Origin: JBCBRD01 sp039819785
GTDB lineage: Bacteria > Pseudomonadota > Alphaproteobacteria > Rhizobiales > Hyphomicrobiaceae
Assembly: GCA_039819785.1 (NCBI GenBank)
Contig: JBCBRH010000001.1
Location: forward strand, 161,508 to 225,507
DNA: 64,000 nucleotides
Reading direction: 5' to 3'
Part shown: positions 44,746-52,479 of the stretch, piece after piece
Numbering within the stretch: position 1 is the first letter of the stretch
Layout: every line of letters begins with the position of its first letter
Translations under genes and position numbers: made by a program
Notes under the pieces: generated by a model
Databases searched by the model: none
The model's input: the letters and a program-made list of their open reading frames with translations, nothing else
What the model was told of the DNA's origin: nothing

Positions 44746-45627
44746 TTATTTCGCACGCACGCTGACAGACACACGGCGGTTCTTGGCGCGGCCTTCGGCT
44801 GTGTCGTTCGACGCGATCGGGTGCTTGATACCGTAGCCTTCGGAATCAAGGCGGTCGTTCTCAATACCAAGTGCGATCAGACTGGCTTGAACTGTCTGTG
44901 CGCGGGACAGAGACAATTGAAGGTTTGTATCGGGGTTCCCGGTGTTGTCCGTGTATCCCCCAATTTTCAGGTTTACGTCCGGATAGGCTTTCATGATTTC
45001 GTAGATGTTCTGAAGCTGTGCCGATGAGTCATCTGTCAGCTCTGCCGAGCCGGTTTTGAATGTCAACCGGTCGAAATCAAACCAGATTTTTTTGTCGACG
45101 GCTTTGCTGTCGTCTCGGATGAACGAGACCAGTTGGTCTTCGACGCCGCCGGGAGCGAAATCGAGTTTGACACCCGTTGGCAGGCTGCCATCAAACGCTG
45201 CGGTTTCCTGCGTGGCAGCTGCCGCTGCTGCGGCTTGAGCCTCTGCCTCAGCTTTTGCTGCTGCTTCGGCCTCAGCCTGGGCTGCTGCAGCTTCTGCCTC
45301 CGCTTTTGCTCTTGCTTCTGCGGCTGCAGCTTCGGCAGCAGCAGCGGCGTCGGCCTCTGCTTGAGCCGCTGCGGCGGCTTCGGCTTCAGCTTTGGCAGCG
45401 GCTTCTGCTGCTGCGGCTTCCTCTGCAGCCTTCTTGGCGGCTTCGGCCCTGGCGGCAGAGCCATCGTCCCAAAGCGCTGGTACGGTATTGAAGCCAAGGC
45501 CTGACGTGGGCGACAAGACGTAATAGAGCAGCCCGAGGCTCAGCAGTAGGAAAAGGATATAGCCGGGCCAATCCATCGTGGCCCAGGCTGCGCGTTTTTT
45601 TTCGGGCTTATCCGTGTTCACTGACAT
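44746..45627 (-). CDS. Inner-membrane-anchored OmpA family protein with Ala-rich coiled coil
   Basis: The product has 293 residues. A single transmembrane helix near residues 20-40 (DWPGYILFLLLSLGLLYYVL) is not a cleavable signal, so the protein is anchored in the inner membrane, like MotB or TolR. Residues about 55-145 form a coiled coil rich in Ala, Glu and Lys. The C-terminal OmpA-like domain (near 180-290) contains the peptidoglycan-binding pattern GGYTDNTGNPDTNLQLSLSR and the final NRRVSVSV. It faces mreB tail-to-tail. A role in linking membrane and wall is inferred from the domain layout only. Confidence 0.82.
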   Translation of the reverse strand: MSVNTDKPEKKRAAWATMDWPGYILFLLLSLGLLYYVLSPTSGLGFNTVPALWDDGSAARAEAAKKAAEEAAAAEAAAKAEAEAAAAAQAEADAAAAAEAAAAEARAKAEAEAAAAQAEAEAAAKAEAEAQAAAAAAATQETAAFDGSLPTGVKLDFAPGGVEDQLVSFIRDDSKAVDKKIWFDFDRLTFKTGSAELTDDSSAQLQNIYEIMKAYPDVNLKIGGYTDNTGNPDTNLQLSLSRAQTVQASLIALGIENDRLDSEGYGIKHPIASNDTAEGRAKNRRVSVSVRAK

Positions 45628-46049
45628 CTTCAAACTCCTGAACTTTACAAAATCACGCGCCGGGGTTGATCGAAGCTGCGGCTTCAATCACCTACTCCTG
45701 GTTCAAACCGTATTGAAGTTGATAGTCCCCATGGCCCCCTGGATAAGGTCGCGACCCCATCCACTTGCGTCTCAATAGTGCTCGAATTCAAACAGAACAA
45801 GACACTTGTAAAATGGCCGCAGCGCGTAGTTTTGCGGCAATCGGCAGCCAAAAACCAGGCGCTTTGCGGTGCTTTGGGAAATCTGGGTTTTGATCCAAGG
45901 GTTTGGACCAAGGTGCTTGGGTGAATTATCTCGCAAGGGTTGAGGATGTGCCGCGTTTGGTGACAACCCACTTCGAAACATAAGTGTCGCTATTTGGCAC
46001 CTTGGTTTTGCGTTGGAGTGTTGATCATTGGCTTGCTCTAAAAACGGAG
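45628..46049. other. Divergent region between ompA-like and yjbQ-like genes
   Basis: No gene is supported in these 422 bases. It should hold both promoters. A weak imperfect stem is visible near 45849-45896 (AAAAACCAGG with TCTGGGTTTT), but nothing I would call a known element. Confidence 0.4.
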
Positions 46050-46484
46050 ATGGACGTGGCGCACCAGAAAATCCTGCATCTCAGGCCTGATGGCGCGGGC
46101 CTGCACGAATTTACGGATCAAGCACGTGGTTTCGTCTCGAGCGCGGGTCTTGACCGTGGTCCTGCACTGCTGACCATTTTTGTGCGGCACACATCGTGTT
46201 CGTTGCTCATTCAGGAAAACGCCGACCCCGATGTGCAAAGGGACCTGTTTGCGTTTTTCAAAAGGCTTGTGCCAAGTGCTGACGACCCTGCCATGGCCTA
46301 TCTCGTTCATCGAGCCGAAGGCCCCGACGATATGCCAGCGCACATTAAGTCAGCGCTGACGCAGACCTCCGTTGGAGTTCCTGTTCGCGATGGTCAGCTT
46401 CTCTTGGGGACGTGGCAGGGGCACTACCTTTTTGAACACCGGACCACGCCACCCATGCGCCAGATCGTTCTGCATCTGTCCTGA
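46050..46484 (+). CDS. YjbQ family (secondary thiamine-phosphate synthase-like) protein
   Basis: UPF0047/YjbQ proteins form a small trimeric fold with a conserved histidine pocket; some show thiamine-phosphate synthase activity, but the physiological role is unclear. The conserved segment is VRHTSCSLLIQENADPDVQRD, and a second is DGQLLLGTWQGHYLFEHR. Starting at the ATG at 46050 gives 144 residues, the usual length; the frame upstream to 45984 has no homology. A GTG at 46056 has a better spaced GGAGA box and could be the true start. Confidence 0.88.
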   Translation: MDVAHQKILHLRPDGAGLHEFTDQARGFVSSAGLDRGPALLTIFVRHTSCSLLIQENADPDVQRDLFAFFKRLVPSADDPAMAYLVHRAEGPDDMPAHIKSALTQTSVGVPVRDGQLLLGTWQGHYLFEHRTTPPMRQIVLHLS

Positions 46485-46548
46485 GGGCAAGTTGCCTATA
46501 TAACAAGGCCGACCTGACCGCAGACAGCTTATCGCCTGGACGTGCTCA

Positions 46549-46848
46549 TCAGCTTGAACAGAACGTGGCCTTGCCGACGCATTTCACACCGGCATCGGCA
46601 GGAGAGCATTTGTAACTTTGCTTGGCAATCGTATAGCCGGGTACTGAGCCCGTTGCGACGAAGGCAGGCCAAAGGCCCCAGCTAACCGATTGAACCATTG
46701 TTTCCAGCGCGAACCACTTCGCAGACGCCTCGTCGGTGGATGTGGCTTCGGCGGCCTTGGAAACACAGCCGGCCTGTGCGCCCGATGCTGAGATTGCCAG
46801 GACGGCAGCGCCAAGCAAGCCGGCGGCAAATGTTCTGTGTCTACGCAT
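46549..46848 (-). CDS. Small exported protein of unknown function
   Basis: A 99-residue protein with a clear signal peptide (MRRHRTFAAGLLGAAVLAIS, cleavage after AQA). The mature part has four cysteines, including GCVSKAA at its start and KCVGKATFCSS at its end, likely in disulfides, and an aromatic middle (SVSWGLWPAFVATGSVPGY). A GGAG box precedes the ATG at 46848. I do not recognise the family. It lies alone between the YjbQ and trhO genes. Confidence 0.75.
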   Translation of the reverse strand: MRRHRTFAAGLLGAAVLAISASGAQAGCVSKAAEATSTDEASAKWFALETMVQSVSWGLWPAFVATGSVPGYTIAKQSYKCSPADAGVKCVGKATFCSS

Positions 46849-47088
46849 GTCGCTCTCCATTATCACGGGCGGTCCATTGAATGCGGGCGGACGATATTGC
46901 TTAGGGTGTCCCCGTCGGTCACCTGAACCGTGCTCAAGCGTTTCCCGATCATGACGGCCACGTCAATTCAAACCCTGTAACAGGCGGCGTAACGTTTTGT
47001 CTGGCGTGGCCGGCTTGCACGCCTTAGCGTGAGTGTAAGTCGCTTCAGGTGCCTTGTGCTGATTGCTAGTTGACGCCCGTGGCGTCGT

Positions 47089-48027
47089 TCACGCTTTCTT
47101 CCGAGGCCCGATATGGTGTGTGCCGCGGTTGGCAGCCAGCTCGATCTGGCGTTGACGCTCGGCTGCGTTGGCCTTTTTCTCTTCATCGGCGTCGCGCTCG
47201 CATGTGAGGCATGGCGCAGATGCATACCCCCCACCACTGCTGTCGGTCTGAACGGGCTTTCGGCAGATCGCGCACAATTGCATTGGGCCTGGTTCCAGCC
47301 CGTGACTGACGCTGACACGGCGGTCGAAAACAAAACATTCGCCATGCCACAGACTGTCGGGTTCTGACACGCGTTCCAGATATTTCAGGATGCCGCCTTG
47401 GAGATGGTACACTTCGGGGTGGCCCATATCTTTCAGCAAAGCAGTGGCCTTCTCACAGCGAATGCCACCGGTGCAAAACATGGCAATCTTGGTTTTTGAA
47501 CCTGACTTGAGGCGGTCGTCCAGGTTGTCCTTGACCCATTGTGGGAATGCACGGAACGTCTTTGTCTTGGGATTGATGGCCCCGGCGAAGGTCCCGATCT
47601 CCACCTCGTAGTCGTTACGTGTATCGATCACGATGACATCGTCACGCGAGATCAGGTCATTCCAGGCCTCGGGCGGTACGTAGGTGCCTGCAGAATGCAA
47701 GGGATCAATACCCGGTTGACCCATCGTCACGATCTCGCGTTTCAAGCGGACCTTGAGCCGTGTGAACGGGTTCTCATTTGCAGCGCTTTCTTTGACGTCG
47801 AGATCTGCAAACCCTGGAAACGCTTTGAGATGGGCGATGACCTGATCGATACCACTGCGTGATCCTGCAATTGTGCCGTTGACGCCCTCATCGGCCAGCA
47901 GCAACGTCCCCTGGACACCCAGAGAACAGGCGAGCTTGGCCAACTCCGCCTTTCGTTCGGCAAAATCAGGGAGCGGGGCGAACCGGTATAGGGCTGCCAC
48001 AACAATGGGTTTTTCGTTATTCGTCAT
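47089..48027 (-). CDS. trhO: Oxygen-dependent tRNA uridine(34) hydroxylase TrhO (rhodanese-related)
   Basis: TrhO (YceA) hydroxylates uridine at the wobble position of some tRNAs to give ho5U. An N-terminal acylphosphatase-like domain is followed by a rhodanese domain with the catalytic loop MFCTGGIRCEKA, Cys185 and Cys191. The C terminus has four cysteines (LCAICRKPV ... PCLTCERD), a probable zinc site. The 312 residues fit the longer subgroup. The gene stands alone, and its start ATG is well placed. Confidence 0.93.
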   Translation of the reverse strand: MTNNEKPIVVAALYRFAPLPDFAERKAELAKLACSLGVQGTLLLADEGVNGTIAGSRSGIDQVIAHLKAFPGFADLDVKESAANENPFTRLKVRLKREIVTMGQPGIDPLHSAGTYVPPEAWNDLISRDDVIVIDTRNDYEVEIGTFAGAINPKTKTFRAFPQWVKDNLDDRLKSGSKTKIAMFCTGGIRCEKATALLKDMGHPEVYHLQGGILKYLERVSEPDSLWHGECFVFDRRVSVSHGLEPGPMQLCAICRKPVQTDSSGGGYASAPCLTCERDADEEKKANAAERQRQIELAANRGTHHIGPRKKA

Positions 48028-48376
48028 GTCAATGGATCATCGGACGTTGGATCGGTCGGTACTGGTCGGTTTGTGCCATGCGGGCCGGCTTTTGATGCGA
48101 TCGGGTGATGCATGTCTAGCATTGGCGGGCGGCTGGTTACAGGTCACGGTCAACGTTGATACAACGCTTTCATGAAGCCTACCATTAGAGCTGGTCGTTG
48201 CCGCTGTTTGGGCGATGGCTGCATGCTGATGAACGCGGCGTGCGGGTTGATCGACGGCACTGGAATGAGCAGATCGATTTGCACGACCGCTGCAGCCTGC
48301 TAAAACCCCGATAAGACGTACTGATCGATCTGTTTGTGCACCCGCTACGCATTACCTCTGCTCAAGGGCTTACCCC
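48028..48376. other. Divergent interval between trhO and NTF2-like gene
   Basis: These 349 bases hold no gene or recognised element. Promoters for both flanking genes should be here. Confidence 0.4.
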
Positions 48377-48820
48377 ATGTCCACCGCCGCTCAAGCCGAC
48401 AATTTCAGCACTGCCCGACGGGTCGCTGCCCTTCTCGTTCGCGAATACTGCGAGGCCATGAATACCGGTGATGCTGAAAAGCTGCTCAGCCTGCTGGACG
48501 ACGACGTGGTTCACGACGTCAACCAAGGCGAGCGCCGCGAGGGCAAGGAACGGTTCAAGGCCTTTCAGGCTCGCATGGCGCATCACTACAAAGAAACGCT
48601 TGCTGATCCTGTTGTGATGGTCGCGCGGAATGGCGAGCGGGCCGCTGTCGAATACAACATTGAGGGCGTTTATCTTGATACCGAACAGGGTTTGCCGGCA
48701 GCAAAGAAGCAGGCCTATACGCTGCCGGGGGGGACGTTCTTTGCCATCAAGGATGGAAAGATTTCGCGCATCTCGTCCTATTTCAATATGACCGATTGGA
48801 TCACGCAGATCGCTGACTGA
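48377..48820 (+). CDS. NTF2-like / SnoaL (ketosteroid isomerase-related) protein
   Basis: A 147-residue cone-shaped NTF2-fold protein. Conserved features are the helix VREYCEAMNTGDAEKLLSLL, the DDDVVHDVNQG strand, and the closing GKISRISSYFN with an aromatic pocket. Proteins of this group are small enzymes or ligand-binding domains, and this one resembles the ketosteroid isomerase-related group with an unknown substrate. It lies 216 bp before panD on the same strand. The region between them has no further gene. Confidence 0.82.
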   Translation: MSTAAQADNFSTARRVAALLVREYCEAMNTGDAEKLLSLLDDDVVHDVNQGERREGKERFKAFQARMAHHYKETLADPVVMVARNGERAAVEYNIEGVYLDTEQGLPAAKKQAYTLPGGTFFAIKDGKISRISSYFNMTDWITQIAD

Positions 48821-49036
48821 GGGGCCTGCGTGAGGTCCGCCGTCTGCGTTGGAGATGAGGCATGATATGGCGCTTGCGTCCGGCCTGGATGGTCTGTTTC
48901 TAAAGACAGGTCTTGCGATAGGGTTCGGGCGGGCGCGTGGCACATGGTGCGGACGGGGGCGGGGGCCATGGAAATGTTTGCTGCGTGAAAGTCGCGGTAC
49001 GGATTCAATCTGAAAAATACGAAGGAGCGAGCGTCC

Positions 49037-49393
49037 ATGCTGTTGACGCTTCTGAAATGCAAACTGCACCGAGCTTTCGTCACGGAGTGCGATCTCAATT
49101 ACGAGGGGTCGATTTCAATCGACCTTGACCTGATTGAAGCTGCGGGCCTGTTGATCAACGAGCGGGTCGAGATCTTTAACATCGACACAGGCGCGCGGTT
49201 TGCAACCTACGTCATTGAGGGCAAGCGCGGGTCTCGGGTGATCGGCTTGAACGGGGCCGCCGCCCGGTTGGCCTGTATCGGCGATAAACTGATCATTGTG
49301 GCCTACGCTGATATGACGCCTGAGGAAGCCAAGGCCCACCAACCTGTTGTTGTCATCTGTGATGGGGACAACGCGATTTCTTCGGCGCATTGA
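49037..49393 (+). CDS. panD: Aspartate 1-decarboxylase
   Basis: PanD decarboxylates aspartate to beta-alanine for pantothenate and coenzyme A. It is made as an inactive precursor that cleaves itself between Gly24 and Ser25; the YEGS motif is visible at residues 22-25 and the new N-terminal serine becomes the pyruvoyl group. Lys9 (LLKCKLHRA) is the catalytic lysine. The 118 residues are typical. A GAAGGAG box precedes the ATG. It may share a role with the acyl-CoA chemistry further on, but this is inference. Confidence 0.95.
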   Translation: MLLTLLKCKLHRAFVTECDLNYEGSISIDLDLIEAAGLLINERVEIFNIDTGARFATYVIEGKRGSRVIGLNGAAARLACIGDKLIIVAYADMTPEEAKAHQPVVVICDGDNAISSAH

Positions 49394-49479
49394 GCTCAGG
49401 AAGCGTGGCGTGACGACTTTCCTGGATCGTTGCGCGGTGGGGCCAATCGGCAAGCGAACGAGATGTTGGCGGTGGAGGC

Positions 49480-49509
49480 CGGGCACCGAACGAGCGCCCG
49501 ACATTTTTT
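49480..49509 (+). terminator. Weak terminator candidate after panD
   Basis: CGGGC (49480-49484) and GCCCG (49496-49500) form a short stem and a T-run of six follows at 49504-49509. The stem is only 5 bp, so the call is tentative. Confidence 0.3.
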
Positions 49510-49540
49510 CTTTCACGCAGTCGGAAGCCGGAAGCTGGGC

Positions 49541-50143
49541 TCAATTGGTTGGCTCCTCGCGACCCATCGTCATGCGCTGGGGCTCGTGGTGGTCCGGCAA
49601 CAGCCAAGCCACGGCGATGAATGCCAGACCCAATATCATCCCCAGGGCCTCCCCAGGGATCGTCGGGAACACAGCGACCGAATTGCTGCCGGAGATTGCT
49701 CCCAGTGTGGCCTTGCCACCGGCGACGGGCTCAAGCATTCCGGTGCTTTTAACCCATGCATAGCTGACCATGTAGGCTGCCGCGCCGAACAGACCGCCAA
49801 TGGCAAAGACAATTGCGTCAAGCCGGCCAGTGGCTGCCGCTGTTAGTCCTGTACCTGGGCAGTATCCGGCGACGGCAAAGCCGACCCCCAGCAAAATGCC
49901 ACCCGGTAAAACACCGACGTAAGCAGTCTTCACAGATAGATGGCCAACATCGACCAGTCCGGCAAGCAATCCGCCGAACAGCAAGACAGATGCGATGCCG
50001 ATCCCGGCGAGGATTGTTTTCATCAGATGCAGATCCTGCAGATTCAACATTTTAATAATCAGGCCCGGGTTGGTCGCGCCGATGCGGTCAAGGACAAATC
50101 CGAAGGCTGCACCAATGGCGAGCGCCAAGATGAGCGTGGTCAT
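49541..50143 (-). CDS. YeeE/YedE family transporter, second gene of the pair
   Basis: A membrane protein of 200 residues with about five helices. The conserved GYCPGTG motif (AVAGYCPGTGLTAAATG) carries the cysteine that, in the thiosulfate transporter YeeE, relays the sulfur substrate. The ATG at 50143 is used. This gene follows its partner with 1 base between the stop and the next start, so they are co-translated and together equal one full-length YeeE. Family members move thiosulfate or related sulfur compounds, but the substrate here is inferred. Confidence 0.88.
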   Translation of the reverse strand: MTTLILALAIGAAFGFVLDRIGATNPGLIIKMLNLQDLHLMKTILAGIGIASVLLFGGLLAGLVDVGHLSVKTAYVGVLPGGILLGVGFAVAGYCPGTGLTAAATGRLDAIVFAIGGLFGAAAYMVSYAWVKSTGMLEPVAGGKATLGAISGSNSVAVFPTIPGEALGMILGLAFIAVAWLLPDHHEPQRMTMGREEPTN

Positions 50144-50144
50144 T

Positions 50145-50705
50145 TCAAGCTCCTTTCCGGAAGAGGTACATGGCGGTTGGAATGCCCGCCAGGAATGCAC
50201 CGGCAGCGAACATGTAGCCGGATAACGCCGTCTGCATCATGCCGCTCATCATGTGTCCGGATGTGCAGCCCCCTGCGAGACGCGCACCATACAGAACGAT
50301 GAAACCAGCCATGAAAGTCGCCAGAAACCGTCTTGTGGTGGAACTACCGAAGTTCGCTCGCCAGACGGGCGGCATGATCGCTTCACCTTTGGCATTGCCG
50401 CCGCGCAGAAGTGCCGATGCGAAGGCCCCCAGCATCATCGCAAGGACAAATACCAGGCCATAGTTGGCTGGGTTGGCGATTGATTTGGCGTAGGCTCCGC
50501 CGCTTTTGTTTAGATAGGCGTTGGGGCTTGCGTAGCCGCTCTTTGCATCGGGGCTCTCAACCACCATCGTGGGGTCAACCACATCCCAGATGATGCCATT
50601 CAGAATAACAAACTGGGTGGAAACGCCGATCGGTTTTACGAGAAAAACGGCTGCGAAAAAAACCAAGCCGAGCAGCGCCCCTCCCACCTTCCATGATACG
50701 GTCAT
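50145..50705 (-). CDS. YeeE/YedE family transporter, first gene of the pair
   Basis: A 186-residue membrane protein with an N-terminal helix, a periplasmic loop that includes SPDAKSGYASPNAYLNKSGG, and helices carrying the paired motif GGCTSGHMMSGM with its conserved cysteine. The start is the ATG at 50705 with AAAGGAG before it. It is the upstream half of a split YeeE/YedE pair. Usually such pairs sit with a BigR/ArsR-type repressor, rhodanese or TusA; none is visible here. A palindrome 23 bases upstream could be its operator. Confidence 0.88.
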   Translation of the reverse strand: MTVSWKVGGALLGLVFFAAVFLVKPIGVSTQFVILNGIIWDVVDPTMVVESPDAKSGYASPNAYLNKSGGAYAKSIANPANYGLVFVLAMMLGAFASALLRGGNAKGEAIMPPVWRANFGSSTTRRFLATFMAGFIVLYGARLAGGCTSGHMMSGMMQTALSGYMFAAGAFLAGIPTAMYLFRKGA

Positions 50706-50727
50706 CGTCAGCTCCTTTCTGTTTCTT

Positions 50728-50740
50728 TGTTCTATGAACA
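50728..50740. promoter_or_regulatory. Palindrome upstream of the YeeE pair, possible operator
   Basis: TGTTC-TAT-GAACA is a perfect 5-bp inverted repeat with a 3-base centre, 23 bases before the first YeeE gene. The bound regulator is unknown. Confidence 0.35.
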
Positions 50741-50861
50741 GTTCAGACAAGAGGAGCGCATTGCCTTTCATCAATTGGCACGGGGAGGCCACGCGCGTCA
50801 TATTGCGTTGACCTGCAGATTTCGCGGATCAGATGTGAGAAGGTTTTCCAAATCGCTGGCG

Positions 50862-51146
50862 TCACGGGTCACTGTTCTTGAACCGGTCGTGCAGCCACTT
50901 TGGAAGCGCGTCCTCAATGCGTTGAATGATGGCATTGGTGTTCTTGTTTTTCTGCCGGAACGCTCGGAGCTGTTTGGCCGCACTTGGACTTTGTGAAACC
51001 ATCAGTGCGAGACCGGTCACGATCATGATTGCGCCGAGCGGGACAGGCATGGGTAAAACGATCAGCCCTACCACAATCAGGATGACGGCGATCACCGCCA
51101 GAAGAATCTTACGCAACACATTTTTAAACGAACGATCGTTGGTCAT
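50862..51146 (-). CDS. Small membrane protein of unknown function
   Basis: A 94-residue protein with two hydrophobic helices (residues about 10-50, IVLPMPVPLGAIMIV between them) and a basic, amphipathic C-terminal tail (KQLRAFRQKNKN). The proline-rich turn between the helices recalls PGPGW-type small membrane proteins, but I cannot name it. It is on the same strand as the YeeE pair, 156 bp before it, and may be its upstream operon partner. Confidence 0.6.
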   Translation of the reverse strand: MTNDRSFKNVLRKILLAVIAVILIVVGLIVLPMPVPLGAIMIVTGLALMVSQSPSAAKQLRAFRQKNKNTNAIIQRIEDALPKWLHDRFKNSDP

Positions 51147-51450
51147 GGGGTTTATTGCTCGAAAGTTTCAAAACGGGATGCCCAGGGTAGGATAACTTTG
51201 CTCATTTGCGTTGTCTTGGGCGACGCTGCTCGCGGTTGATTGATTTTGCGCAATAGTCCGAATGCGCTTGGCAGTTAGTGTATTGTGGAATGCATCCCTT
51301 TTGTGAACGCTGTGGACGCATCGGATGAGATCTGGAGACGCCGCATGGGATTATGACCACGTTTGAGGCTCCAATTCCTGTGCGATTCTGAGGCTTTCCC
51401 GGGTTGGAGAGTGAAACCTGAGCACTAAGAAATGAAAGAGCGGACTTTGA
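51147..51450. other. Intergenic region upstream of the PHA depolymerase gene
   Basis: These 304 bases hold no gene. The notable element is the FNR-like site at 51240-51253, listed separately. Confidence 0.45.
51240..51253 (+). promoter_or_regulatory. FNR/FixK-like half-palindrome upstream of phaZ
   Basis: TTGAT-TTTG-CGCAA matches the FNR/FixK consensus TTGAT-N4-ATCAA in 8 of 10 positions. It lies about 200 bp before the depolymerase start. A weak site; chance cannot be excluded. Confidence 0.3.
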
Positions 51451-52479
51451 ATGCCGGTCATCCGGCGATTGCGTAGGTCAGGATATCGAATGGCACGCGG
51501 TCCTTTTTCAAGGATAAAACACCTGGGGCGCCGTGGAGGCGTTCAACGCGATCAGGTGCTGGTGGTCATGCCTCTGGCTGGACACCACGCGGCCTTGATC
51601 CGCGACTTAATGATCAGCCTGGCTGTGACCCACGACGTGTTGCTGCTGGATTGGCTAGACCCGCGTGACGTCCCAAAATCTTGCGGCTCTTTTGGTTTTG
51701 AGGATCAAATCCAGGACATATCTGCAGCCATCCAAGACTTACCAATGCCGGGCGCGCACGTCGTTGGGATCTGCCAGTCGGGTTTGCCGACACTGACGGC
51801 AGCCGCCGCTCTGGCGTGCGATGGGACTGGTGGACAGATCCAGTCTTTGACCCTGATGGGAGCGCCATTCGATCCGAGGTCACACCCAACAAACCTCTCA
51901 CGTGTCCTCGGTTCGACCGCACGGGGCTGGATTGAGCTTTTCGATATCATCACTCTGGGGCCGAATTGCCTAGGACAGGGGCGTCGGGTTTATCCTGCTG
52001 CCAGTCAACTGAAACGAATCCAGGGTTATTTGCAGCGTATAGCCAAGTTTGATAATCCCGTTAGGCGGAAGCTATGGAACGATGATGGGCTGGACGCAGA
52101 ACAGTATCCATTTTTGAAGTCTTTGACCGATTTAAAGGATATTCCAGCTGAGGCTTTTCTGGATAACATCGACCGGTCCTACCACCATGAGTTTGGGAGC
52201 GATGATTGGCTCTCTCTCCATGGCCGTAAATTACCTGCGAGTTACCTGAGCGAATTCCCAATTCTGACGATCGAGGGCAGGGAAGACGATATTGTCGCGC
52301 CGGGGCAAACTTCAGCTATCCACGGTCTGCTCCCTCGATCCGCCGGTGTCGTCCGTCAGGAAAGCGTTGTGGCGGACGCGGGACATTTCGATCTGTTTCA
52401 CGGGCGTATTTGTCGAAGCATTGTCGTGCCGCAGATGCTTTCTTTTTTTGATGAGGTCTCGGCTTCAGTTGCGGCTTGA
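51451..52479 (+). CDS. phaZ: Intracellular polyhydroxyalkanoate depolymerase
   Basis: PhaZ degrades stored PHA granules to 3-hydroxyacids. This 342-residue protein has the intracellular depolymerase pattern: VLVVMPLAGHHAALIRDL, then LDWLDPRDVP, and the catalytic cysteine Cys108 in GICQSGLP, which replaces serine in this family. The C-terminal TIEGREDDIVAPGQTSAIH holds the Asp, and DAGHFDLFHGR holds the His. It is shorter at the N terminus than the classical 400-residue type. The tail overlaps the convergent P-type ATPase gene by 15 bases. Confidence 0.8.
   Translation: MPVIRRLRRSGYRMARGPFSRIKHLGRRGGVQRDQVLVVMPLAGHHAALIRDLMISLAVTHDVLLLDWLDPRDVPKSCGSFGFEDQIQDISAAIQDLPMPGAHVVGICQSGLPTLTAAAALACDGTGGQIQSLTLMGAPFDPRSHPTNLSRVLGSTARGWIELFDIITLGPNCLGQGRRVYPAASQLKRIQGYLQRIAKFDNPVRRKLWNDDGLDAEQYPFLKSLTDLKDIPAEAFLDNIDRSYHHEFGSDDWLSLHGRKLPASYLSEFPILTIEGREDDIVAPGQTSAIHGLLPRSAGVVRQESVVADAGHFDLFHGRICRSIVVPQMLSFFDEVSASVAA

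Noticed and set aside
45160..45500. Gln/Leu- or Cys-rich frames and apparent DNA repeats near 45.3 kb
   Set aside because: These are reverse-strand and shifted-frame shadows of the Ala/Glu-rich coiled coil in the OmpA-like protein.
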